Position numbers and translations under genes: made by a program. 64,000 nucleotides of DNA, from NCBI GenBank assembly GCA_007449985.2, contig VIIQ02000068.1, positions 62,001-126,000 on the forward strand. Reading direction: 5' to 3'. How positions within the stretch are numbered: position 1 is the first letter of the stretch; each line of letters opens with the position of its first letter. Below the pieces are notes generated by a model. It worked only from the letters and a program-made list of their open reading frames with translations, made no database searches and had not been told where the DNA came from. Source of the DNA: Desmodesmus armatus. Taxonomy: Eukaryota > Chlorophyta > Chlorophyceae > Sphaeropleales > Scenedesmaceae. This document shows positions 1 through 10,803 of this stretch, piece after piece.

Positions 1-2009
1 TTGAGGAAGCCATAACCCTGCTGCTCGATGACAGCCCTGCATGGCCCGGCATGGCCGTGCAGCTGGCATGATGTTTCATTCATGGCTGTTGCCCGACGCC
101 AGCATAGCGTGTTGCAATGTACATCGGAGTGAACCTGCTGAGTAGCTTGTCATGCTCGGTAACCTAGTGCATGGACAGCACATGCACCAGCACACCCAAG
201 TAGCGGCCGGTACTGAGTGGCATGCGGGGCGAAGGGGTGATGAAACATCCAGTGCTGCCCGCTTGCCGCACCTTGAGTGTACCTGGAACAGGCTTGCCCT
301 GTTGGGCAGTTCACTTCTAGAGGTCAAGCAAATGCACCGGTCAAATCCATGTAGGCCTGCTTCATGCTGTGTGTGTTCAGTAAGGGCACCGTGACGGTCG
401 AATGCCAGCCCCACCATCTGCTGGCATCTGCAACTTTGATGGGATGAAGCTGCGTGTTCGGGACCAGTGCAGCAGCCCATTTAGCTGTGCGCCCTGCATT
501 TGAGCTGTCCTGAGCAGCCTTGCCAAGTTGATGTTGGGGCTTGGGCGGGACCCCGTCCCGGGTGTGCTAGGTCAGCGGCGGCCCATGGGGAGGAGGGGGG
601 GGGGTGAGAGGCGCCAAGGGCCGGCAGCTGCAATGTCCGTGTCAGCAGCCTGTTTAGTTGGCAAGATATTGCAGCATCCAATGATCAGGCCGCAGATGCA
701 GGGAGGAGGTTGCCCAGCGCGCATGTATGCAGGCTGGCAGAGGGACCCCCGCCTGTCAAGTGGTCAAACCCCTAGACATTGGCAGCGTTGCTAAGCAAGC
801 CCCGAAAGGACATGTCTGATGTAAGCTCTACTGTTCAGCCCTTGTGCAAGTTGTCTCCTGGTTTTTCCAGCCTGGACACAGTGGTCTTAAGTTCCTGACT
901 CTAGAGGCGAGGGGCACTCCGAAACCACTTGATCATCTTGTTGCAGCGTTGCCACCCTTATTTTGCGTTCTTGGCAGGTGAGGATGTGTGACGTCCCGTG
1001 CATTGCATGTGCGATCTAGTGCATGTCTAGCCTGTGGGGAGCCTCAACGCTACCTGTTGATGTTATCATCTCGTGGCTTGAACGGTTTTCTTTGCTCTAC
1101 GAACCTTGTGCTGATCGCGCCACCTGCCAACCCTGCTGCTCTGGTGCTGCTGCTGTATCCTCGAGGCAGGGTAGGACAGGGATAAGTCTCGTGCCAGCAG
1201 CGGTGGTTCCCGGAGAGTTATCACAAGCATTTCCCAACAGGAAGTTGGCATAGGAGCAGGCAGCAGCTAGTGCCCCCAGCACAGAGGGGCCGGTGCCAGG
1301 CAGGTCCCGCCTGTGCTGAGGCGCTATGGCAGCAAGGCAGGGCCGTCAGGTGAGGGTTTAGTTGCAGCTGAAACCTCAGCAGCTTACCCTTCAGCTCTTG
1401 CTGCCTTCGGCAACTCCAGCGCCAGCAGTTGCTTCAGACAGGCAGCACGTTGCTCTGCTCCAGCCAGCAACGAAGCCAGCAGCATGAACATACTGGGCCC
1501 TGTTCCAGGGAGCTGGCAGTCGTGTGCTTGGCAGAGTGCAGGGGTTTGAAGCAGCAGGCAATGGACACCAGCAGTAATTGGCTGCAAACAGCAGAAGTTG
1601 TCTGTAACCAACCACTGCTGGTGTCCGTCGCCTGCTGCTTTGAACCCCTGCACCCTGCCATGCACACGACTGCCAGCTCCCTGGGGCGGCAGCAGCAGCT
1701 GGTCAGGCCGGACTGGCAGACCAGCACAAGCCCGAGTGCCCCTGTCTGCAGGACAGCTGTTGTATCACACATGGTGCCTGCCAACCTCCTCCCTCCCCTC
1801 CTGCTCTCCTCTGCCTGCCTGCTTGACCCTGCACCCACCCTGACTGCCTGGAAGCAAAGGGCTCCCTTCCCCCCCTCCTGCTCTGCCTCACTCACTCACC
1901 CCCACCCCCACCCCGCCCCCGGCCTGTCGCCTTCCTCCCTGCCTCACTCACTCACTCACCCCCCCCCCCCCCCCCCCCCCCCCCTGCACCCCCCCCCCCC
2001 GTCCTGCAG
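1..2009. other. Upstream region, no gene recognised
   Basis: No open frame here resembles a known protein. The stretch may contain the 5' UTR and missing 5' exons of the CK2 beta gene, whose first recognised exon starts right after a CAG acceptor at 2007-2009. It also holds a long fold-back at 1505-1684 and an extreme poly-C tract around 1960-2000, just upstream of that acceptor. Weak open frames overlapping 1384-2064 are produced by the fold-back and by low-complexity CT sequence. Confidence 0.5.
1505..1684. repeat. Long inverted repeat (fold-back, 71-nt arms)
   Basis: The left arm is 1505-1575 and the right arm 1614-1684, with a 38-nt loop. Aligning the left arm to the reverse complement of the right by eye gives about 65 of 71 identical positions, with only scattered single differences. 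The transcript of either strand would fold into one long imperfect hairpin. This shape fits a miRNA or siRNA precursor, or a small fold-back transposon remnant. The sequence alone does not decide between them. Confidence 0.8.
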
Positions 2010-4850
2010 GTTGACTCTGTTGACCTCCTGTCTGAGTCTGACAGTGAGGAGAGTGAGGACATGACGGGGTCTGATGCAGATGAGCCCAGCTGGATCACCT
2101 GGTTCTGCAGCCTCAGGGGCAACGAGTTCTTCTGTGAGGTGGATGAGAGCTACATAGAGGACGACTTCAACCTCAGCGGACTGGCCAGCCAGGTGGGCAG
2201 AGGCATTTACTACTGCAAGCGGTTTGCAGTGCCTTGCCAAGCACTGTGTGTATGATGTGTGGTGGGCTGGTGTGGAGGGAGCCAAAAGGGGGGCTGGTTG
2301 GGGAAGGACAGGTGTGTTGACAGTAGGGGGGGTCGGCAGTGGACTGGCGCCAGGAGGGCTTTCATGTGGGGTTTGCTGAGCGTGTGTTGGAGACAGGTTG
2401 GGCTGGGACTGTGTCATCAGCTGTCCGTCATGGAAGCAGATTTGGTTGCGTATGTGATTGCGGTGGGTGATGGGTATGCGTTGGGTGTTGAAGAGCGGGG
2501 GGGGGGGGGGGGGGGCAGGGCGCACACTCTGAGCGCCATATCTCCTTGAGCGAGTACATGTCCTGTGTCTCATGCCCCCCCCCTTCCACTACCACACGCC
2601 CACCCCCGTCCCCTCCCCCCAGGTGCCGTACTACGAGTACGCGTTGGACATGATCCTTGACAATGAGCCCCCTCTGATGCCCGGACCACACGCGTGCACC
2701 CTGTAACATTCACCCCCATCCCCCCCTTTCACCCCTCTCACACCCCAACACACCCTCACGCCTCCCTATTTACACGCACACAAGTCCTGGGTCTCATCAT
2801 TCTCCCCCCCCCCTGCACCCCATGTCCCCCCCCCCCCCCCCGTCCCCTCCCCCCAGGTGCCGTATTATGAGTACGCGTTGGACATGATCCTGGACAACGA
2901 GCCCCCAGCGGACGTGATGCTCACAGACCAGCAGCACGAGATGCTGGAGAATGCGGCAGAGTTGCACGCACGCACACTCTGAGTATCAAAGCAACTTGAG
3001 AACACGCACTTTCTGTGTCTCACTTTCTGTATCTCATTACCCCCCACCCCTCCACACACATATGCCCCCCCCCCTCCTTTCCGCAGGTGCCGTATTATGA
3101 GTACGCGTTGGACATGATCCTTGACAATGAGCCCCCAGCGGACGTGATGCTCACAGACCAGCAGCACGAGATGCTAGAGAATGCGGCAGAGATGCTGTAC
3201 GGCCTCATTCACGCGCGGTACCTGGTCACGGCACGCGGCCTGTCGGCAATGATGGAGAAGTTCAAGAACTGCGACTTTGGGCGCTGCCCTAGGTGGGCGG
3301 GGGGGGGGGGGGGGGAGGGAGGGGAGGGGGGGGGGGAGTGCTGTGGTGGGGTGGGTGAGGTGGGGATAAAGCGCTGGTGGTGGTGGGGGGTCGTCAAGGG
3401 CAAAGGATGAGGTGGGAAGGGGCTGGCTCATGCCCAGCTGAAGTTCAGTGAGTAACGGCGGAGAGGGTGGCGCACGGTGTTGAATGCGCGCTGGTGAATC
3501 TGGTGGACCTATTTGCAGATGTAAAGCGGCAACAGGCACGCTTGAATTGCATGTGTACCCTCCCTGTGCCCCGTGAGCCCCATGCAGAGATTGTGTGGGG
3601 CCTACTGTTGAATCAACTGTGATGCTGGTTGATGAAAGCCATCATGACAAGGGTGTCCTCCTCTTCATGTGCAGCACTGCATGTGGCAGGCATGCAGCAA
3701 GGCACTGTGGTGTGTTTTATCAAGTTGCTGCCATGTGATGGGTGCTGTTCCCCTTGCTTTCCCCTTGCCCTTCTGGAGGGTGCAGGTGGTGTTTGATGGC
3801 CAGGTCCATCTCTGTGGCAGCACCGCAGCAAGGTGTGTTGGTGCCTCACTTACTTTCGTGCTTCGCTCCGGCCATGTGGTGGGTTGTTCTGTTCTGCGCC
3901 TGCTTCCCCCCCCCCCTGCAGGGTGTTGTGTGATGGCCAGCCGTGCCTGCCTGTTGGCACCAGCGACCTACCTGGCACCAGCACAGTAAAGATCTTCTGC
4001 CCAAAGTGCGAGGATATTTACTACCCACGCATCGACTACCAGGTGTGGTGACAGTGGACACTTTATGGGAGTGCAGTTGGGTCACGCGCAAGCACATCCC
4101 TCCAGAGCGGTCAAAGCAGCAACAGATTTGGGGGAAATTAGGACATGCATTGCAGGGCACAAGGCCGTGCGTTATGTCGGGGCCATCCAGGGACGAAGGG
4201 ACAGCCGGGGACATTTTGCGTGCAGGCAGGCAGGCAAGCGGGCCCACGGCACAGGGTGTGTCTTCAAACACCCTCAGTTTCAGCACACCCGCTCACAGCC
4301 TGCCTTTGGGGCACTGAGTGGGTCGCGATTGGTTTGAATGTTGGTGTACACAGTTGCAACTTTCACTTTTTGCCTTGCCTTGCAGTGCTCCATTGATGGC
4401 GCGTACTTTGGCACTACGTTCCCCCACCTGCTGCTGATGACGTACCCCATGTACCGCCCGCCCAAGAGCACGGACAAATACGTCCCGCGCGTGTTTGGCT
4501 TCAAGCTGCACCCCAGCGCCTACCACAACAGGGACGGCAGTCAACAGCGGGGCTTGCCGGCGCCCACGCAGCAGCAGCAGCAACGACAGCAGGGCAACGG
4601 CACGGCAGCAGCAGCAGCAGCAGGCGGTTCCAGCAGGCAGCAGCCGCAGCAACAACAACAGCAGCAGCAGCAGCAATCGGCTGGGAACTCGCAGGTGCAG
4701 AGCATGGATCAGGATGATGAGGAAGAGCAGGCAGCAGCAGAGTTGCAGCAAACCCAGCAGGGTGGTTCAAGGCAGCAGCAATCACAGCAGAAAGCTATGG
4801 GTTCGAAGCAGGTAGCAGCACGAGCAAGTGGAACAGGGCAGGGGAGTTGA
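2010..4850 (+). CDS. CKB: Casein kinase 2 regulatory subunit beta
   Basis: Regulatory subunit of the CK2 Ser/Thr kinase holoenzyme; it dimerises through a zinc finger and docks the catalytic alpha subunits. Exons seen: 2010-2192, 3087-3292, 3922-4042, 4386-4850, all in matching phase. The protein has the acidic stretch [10 protein letters not shown], then [19 protein letters not shown] and [11 protein letters not shown]. Zinc-binding cysteines lie in GRCPRVLC and [12 protein letters not shown], followed by [12 protein letters not shown] and [11 protein letters not shown]. Unlike plant homologues it continues for about 110 residues of Gln/Ala-rich sequence before the TGA at 4848-4850. The first exon is open at its 5' end, so the true start probably lies upstream; the first in-frame ATG is 2061. 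Two extra copies of the start of exon 2 lie inside intron 1. Confidence 0.93.
2623..3191 (+). repeat. Tandem duplications of the 5' half of CK2 beta exon 2
   Basis: The sequence encoding [17 protein letters not shown] occurs three times, each preceded by a poly-C tract and a CAG acceptor: 2623-2673, 2857-2961 and 3087-3191. The spacing is about 230 bp. The first copy runs out of homology after 17 codons and stops at 2704-2706. The second matches the functional copy for 105 nt, to AAE, then reaches TGA within a few codons. Only the third continues into the rest of the exon. Differences among copies are mostly synonymous, and parts of the preceding intron are duplicated too. Confidence 0.9.
3771..3830 (+). 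repeat. Degenerate second copy of the CK2 beta zinc-finger exon start
   Basis: A GGTGCAG acceptor-like site is followed by sequence reading VVFDGQ and then CGST. It resembles the start of the functional exon at 3922 ([14 protein letters not shown]), including the shared block TTTGATGGCCAG/TGTGATGGCCAG. Its phase does not fit the preceding exon, so it is probably a decayed exon fragment rather than a used exon. Confidence 0.55.
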
Positions 4851-5104
4851 GCTGATATGGGCAGCAGCTGATGATGGTGGGGTTGTTCTGTTTATGGGCA
4901 TCTGTCTGTAATCTGGCCAGGCGAAGGTTATGATGGACAATTGCTTACATTGAAAGCACGATTTCAATTTTCTTTTGCTTGAGGAACGCCATACCGTTGG
5001 TTTAGGGCGCGTTTTAGACCGAGCTCGCTTGATGCATATTTTGGCCCCGACACTATGATCGTTACCTTCCCCCCTTCGCGGTTCACATCAGAAAATCGGC
5101 CGCC

Positions 5105-8100
5105 ATGTTGTCCCAGCGCTCAGCTGCACCCACCAGGCAAGTGATCGCATCGATGCCCGGTGTTTGTGCTCAATTGCGGCTTTTCGAGGCTGCAACGTTC
5201 ATCGTACTCACCACGTCTTCCCTTCTGCTGCTCACGGGTGCCTGTCGGGCCTTCTACTCGCAGGGCTAGCCCAGTTGCGGGCAGGCAGGTGAGCAGTGGG
5301 CAGCGCCTGTGCATTGAGCGCAATTGTGCCAACCAGCTGGGATTCAGACACAGGAAATGCGGGTGCAAACATGCGATGGCAGGATGTGGCATCCACGAGC
5401 AGAGAGCACTCCCAGCTCTGATCCTGACATGCTATCGTTTCCGCGCTTGCAGGCCAGCGTTTCCAGGCGCTCCCTGGTTGTGAACGCCAAGGATGGCAAG
5501 ACCGTGGTCGTCGGTCTGGCTGCTGACAGCGGTGGGTACTGACTGAAAGAACAGCTCCTATGCAGATCGATGGTGCAGCAACAGCAGCATTGATGCAAAG
5601 CAAGGGAGCTGACGATGCATTTGGGTTACTGATTGGCAGTGCATCTCAGCTCAGCACGTTCTTGAGCTAATTCTTTTGCTGATGCCCCCTGCAGGCTGTG
5701 GCAAGTCCACATTCATGCGCCGCATGACCAGCATCTTCGGTGGCAGCCCCAAGCCCCCTGCGGGTGAGTGTGTGTGCCTCACAATTGAGGGCATAACTGG
5801 AGCAGCACAACTGGAAGTCGCTACAGGCAGCACCATCAGCTGATCGGCCCGACAGAAAGGAAACAGCTGCAGCAGCAGGCCAATACATAGCGGGGCAGCA
5901 GGTCACAGTGGCAGCGGCGTGGATGGTGCAGGCAGGACGTGATCAGCAGTGTGGTGTTGCTGTGTGGCTCCTCAGCCGGCAGTTTCACCACAGGTACTGG
6001 CCATGTGCTCCGTCTGTCTGTCCAATGCCCCCTTCCACCGCACTCTATAGCTGCATGCCTCCCATGTGACTGCAATAATCCCTCCCTCTGCCACCCCTCA
6101 ACACCCCCCCCCCAGGCGGCAACCCTGACAGCAACACGCTGATCAGCGACATGGCCACCGTCATCTGCCTGGACGACTACCACAGCCTGGACCGCAAGGG
6201 ACGCGCAACAGCGGGAGTGACCGCCCTGGCACCTGAGGCACAGAACTTCGACCTCATGGCTGAGCAGGTGGGAATATAGGGGGGGACTGGGTGGGCGGGG
6301 TTGGGGTATGCAGGGATGGGGGTGGGTGTTGGGGAGTGGAGAGTGGGTGGCATGGGTGCAGCCAGGCTGGCTGTGTGGTTGTTTGGTGGTGGTGGTCATC
6401 AAGCATGCTGCAGCCTTGAGCTATGGCATGCTGTCACTGCTGTCGGAAGGCACTGTGAGGGTGGTGCTGTATGCGCTCACTTGGACAGTGTGGGCTTGGA
6501 GGTGCTAGGACGGTGGCAGCTCGCTGCCTGGTGGCTGCCTGACAGCACCTCTAACACAATTTCAGACACACCTCCTCTGGACCAGTCTCATCCTGTGCAT
6601 GGTGGCTCTTCCTGAGGTGGTGTTTCTGTGGCAGTACTGAGGTGCAGTCTTAGGCAGCCTCCTAGCAGCCAAGGGGTTGGGATGACACCTGGCAAGCTGC
6701 TAGTGTTGCTATTCAGCTGGTTCCAACTGTTTACTGGTTGGGAGCTCCATGGTCCTGGCTCGCATACTTTCAATGGCAATTGTTTTGTGTTGGGCGCAAG
6801 TGTAGATATTCCCCAAGGTGCCACATGTGCTGGGTTTTCTTGGTGGCCTCTTGAAAGAGGCCTTGGACTGCCGGTATGCTGGCCTCTGAGTGCCCCAAGA
6901 CTGTCCAAAGAGGAAATGTATGGTACACGTAATTGGTGACTCTGATTGAAGAGGATTCAGGCATGGTTGCTTGGGGTTGGTTCTGGGGTTCTTTTGTTGC
7001 ATCACGCAGCCACACCCTGTAGTGAGGGAGGGTCCTAGGTCTGTGCAGCATGATGGCACTTATTGAGCTGTGCGTGAGGCCTGTCCTTCCTGTGGGGCAT
7101 GCACGCGCCCACATTCCACGCCCTGGTTCAGTCCCCACATGCTCTTTAGCAGCCTCTTCAATCAGCCAGCAATCACACCTTCTAGCAGACGTTTGGCTGG
7201 GGCTTGTCAAAGGAAATGGCTGCTGCCTGGTGCACACATAGAACCCCGCCCGCAGCGCGCTGGTGCTTGCATCTGTTGTCGTGTAACTGCGGATAGGACA
7301 CCGCCTGCTGAGGCTGGGGCTGGCTGTTGTCTTGTGTTGACTGCGTACATGGCTGCGTTGTTGCTGCAGGTATGTTGTAGCAAACCCTTACCCCACTGTC
7401 TGAGCCAGGTTCTGGGGTGGTGATTAGATACCTACTTGTGAAGTAGCACGTATTTGCAAGCACTTATCCTGATTGCTGATGTTGGTTGGTGTCCTGTTTG
7501 TGCTTCAGGTTGCTGCCCTGAAGGAGGGCAAGTCTGTGGACAAGCCCATCTACAACCACGTCACTGGCGCCCTGGACGCACCAGAGAAGACCGACAGCCC
7601 AGACGTAAGGGACACACACGCTGGCACCCACGCACCAGCATGCGCCTCCAAGCAGTATCCTAAGGCAGTTGGCACAGCGCACGGCACAGCAGCACACCCA
7701 CGCAGCCACACTTGTCGTGCCAAAGGGCAAGGGTGCCTGCTGGTTTAGGAACAGTCTGCAACAAGCACTCAGAGCAAGCAGTACACCGGGGGTTCCGAAA
7801 TTCTGTGCTATCTTCGTGTCTATGTCTTGGAACCCCTGCCTGCCTGATCTCTTTGCTAAACCCTGGCTTCCCTAATTGCTGCCCTTCCTCACTTTTTCTC
7901 TCTCTCTCAGATCCTTGTGATTGAGGGCCTGCACCCCTTCTACGATGAGCGTGTGCGCAACCTGGTTGACTTCAAGATCTACCTGGACATCTCCGACGAG
8001 ATCAAGTTTGCCTGGAAGATCCAGCGTGACATGGCTGAGCGCGGCCACAGCCTGGACTCCATCAAGAAGTCCATCGAGGCACGCAAGCCCGACTTCGATG

Positions 8101-9487
8101 CCTACATCGACCCTCAGAAGAAGCACGCAGACATGATCATCCAGGTGAGGGCATGCCGCGAGGTTTCTTCTCTTCTTTTTGATAGATTCAGTCGACCAGC
8201 AGTGTGTGGTAGACATCAGGGAATCGTAAGGCATCGTAGCTGGTTGTGAGATCAGAGCATCAAGTCACCTGCCTCTACCTGCGCTTGTACTGCTCGCTTT
8301 GTCTGTGCTCGCGCATGTTCTGCGGCCTTGCGAGCGCCCCTGTCAGGTGCTTTGTCGTCCACAACCAGAACCCTCAAAGGCAAACAAAGATACAACTTGC
8401 TCAGCGCTGTGTGTCGTGTGTGTCTGCTGCTGTGACTGTACGCTCTCCCCAGGTGCTTCCCACCCAGCTGGTTCCTGATGACGAGGGCAAGATCCTGCGT
8501 GTGCGCCTGATCCAGAAGGAGGGCAAGAAGCTGTTTGACCCCGTCTACCTGTTTGACGAGGGCAGCACCATCAGCTGGATCCCCTGCGGCCGCAAGCTGA
8601 CATGCAGCTTCCCCGGCATCAAGTTCTACTACGGCCCCGACACCTGGTGAGACACCATGGGGGAGGGAGTGCTGCAGATGCTTGTTATATATATTTCAGC
8701 AGCAAACTCTTCCCTTGTACTTGTAATGTACACCAGAGCTATCGTGTCGCACCTGGTGTGGGTGGTATGAGGCAGTCCGGCTGGCTGACAGCGGGAAGCG
8801 CCCAGTTCGATTCTTAGCAGTGAAAGAGGGCTCACTGCTCTGTGGCCGCTTTGTTATTGCACCACCACATGTTGACATGTGTATCTGTATGTGTGTTGTG
8901 TTGCAGGTACGGTGAGGATGTGTCCGTGCTGGAGATGGACGGCCAGTTTGACAAGCTTGAGGAGCTGATCTATGTTGAGAGCCACCTGAGCAACACATCC
9001 TCCAAGTTCTATGGCGAGATCACCCAGCAGATGCTCAAGCACAGCAACTTCCCCGGCAGCAACAACGGCACAGGACTGCTGCAGGTGCGGCGGGGACAGT
9101 TGGTCACATACATGGATCGTGTGGACGTTTTATCTAGTCACATAGCAGGTTGCAACCTTTGGCAGCAGCACAATCCACCAGCCAGACCAACCCTTTTTGC
9201 AGCCTTTCCGACCCTGCTGTCCTGCTGTGTGGCCAGAAGGGCAACAGTCGTCATGAACATGCAACAGTTGCACAAATAGCATGCAACTCTTTTAGCTGCA
9301 TGATTGGGCGGGTGAAACACAACAGTGGTTGTGATGTGACATGCTGCCTTTGTGCTGACCACCAACCATACCGCCCACGTGCTGACCACCAACCATACTG
9401 CTGTTATTCCTGCAGACCATCATCGGCCTGAAGGTGCGTGAGGTGTACGAGCGCATCACCGAGAAGGAGGTTGTCCCCGTCTCATAA
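5105..9487 (+). CDS. PRK: Phosphoribulokinase, chloroplast precursor
   Basis: Phosphorylates ribulose 5-phosphate with ATP to ribulose 1,5-bisphosphate in the Calvin cycle in the chloroplast stroma. Exons: 5105-5136, 5189-5288, 5453-5531, 5695-5763, 6116-6267, 7509-7604, 7911-8144, 8453-8646, 8907-9084, 9416-9487; 1206 nt, 401 aa. Residues 1 to about 56 are a Ser/Arg-rich transit peptide. The P-loop DSGCGKST is at about 69-76. Redox cysteines are C72 and C111 (39 apart, as in the family), plus C299 and C305 in WIPCGRKLTC, so thioredoxin/CP12 control is expected. Also seen: VICLDDYH and VIEGLHPFYDERV. Intron 1 (5137-5188) must use a GC donor to keep the frame, so the first exon is less certain. 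The 1.24-kb intron 6268-7508 shows nothing recognisable. Confidence 0.96.
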
Positions 9488-10803
9488 GCTCCTCTGGCGT
9501 CATGCCACAGGCCAGGCCCACACGCCCAGCCACTAGGGTCCCCTGCCCCTGTGGAGTGCTGGGCTGAGGGTTGCTGTTGTTGAGGACCCCTCATGCTGCC
9601 GACCTAAAGCTCCTCTCCAGTGTTTTCATGCGTTCCTTACCCTGCTGTCGAAACTGCGGGACAGACTGTGTGCCGGGGTTTGGATAGTGTGTGAGGGCGT
9701 GTGAGAGTTGCTGGGAGTTGAGTGTACAGCGGGTTTGTTTTGAAATGATCTTGGCAGTTGTGGCCCATCACAGTGCAGGACAGCTCGTGCTGACGCTGTG
9801 TATCCATGCAGCGAGGCAGGGCTGTGCTGTGTTGTGTATGTCGAGCAGCATGTAGGGTGCATTGGGAAGAGAGAGCAGCAGGTTGTATGTGCGGTGCAGT
9901 GCTAGTGCTGCACACCTTCTCTGTATGTACAGTGTATGTGGTGGGGGAGAGTGTGTGGCAGCAGCGCGGCCTGCATGGAACATGTTTTGGGCAGCAACGC
10001 CTTGCTGTGTCAGTGTGTGTTGTGCTTGCTTCTGTTTGTTTGGTTGTGTTGAGTGGCCTGTGTCTGTGTACTGTCAGCACAGCAGCGAGTCTGCTGCGAG
10101 TCAATTTTGACCTGGGTTGTTGCAGGGCATTGGTGCAACAGCAGCCTTGCCCGCTCACACAGGGTCCATGTACTGTGACACACGAGAGAGAGACATGATG
10201 GGACAAGGAAGTATGTTCATGAGGCTGGGGCATGGGCGCTACGCTCACACAGCTGAACTCTAGGGTACGTCTAATCTAGGGCATAACTAATCCTGATTTC
10301 AGCTTCAACACACAGTGGAAGTTAGCAGCAGCAGCTTGCCTGTGTCAAAAACACCATCAATCTCTTGTTGTGAAACGAGCAGGGATGAGTACCCCTTGCC
10401 CACCGCTGACAGGTGTACACCGTGCATGCCATGTCCAGCCCAGTAGGTGTGGGAGGAGACATGTGGAGTCAAGTCGCGTGTGGTTACACCTGCCCACTGC
10501 GTCTTTCAGGAAAACAACACCACGTAGAGTAACACACTGCTGCTGTCAGTTGCGGCGTTTTCAGCAGCAGCACAAGCCAACCCACTTGGAGACAGTACAA
10601 TGCTTGACTACACGACCCGTGCAGGCCACCGATCCCAGAATGCAGGATCATACAGCATACTGGCCAGTCGGCCAAGCACTGACACATCCAAGCTGAAAGT
10701 TCAAGATGTTGAAAATATTCACTCTCCTCACTGCTGCATTCAAGTGCTGCCTGCACCACTCCACACCACTCCTGCTGCATCCGATGCTGACTCAGGCACC
10801 AAC
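9488..10803. other. Intergenic, between convergent PRK and ARD 3' ends
   Basis: Holds the 3' UTRs of two convergent genes. It is rich in GTGTGT and CAGCAG words. No protein-coding exon, RNA gene or clear repeat was recognised. Confidence 0.5.

Noticed and set aside
1313..2064. Open frames on both strands across the fold-back, up to 211 aa
   Set aside because: They follow the inverted repeat and poly-C/CT tract; the translations are low complexity with no family motif.
2623..2706. First CK2 beta exon copy as a functional alternative exon
   Set aside because: It loses homology after 17 codons and ends in a stop, with no donor that keeps the frame.
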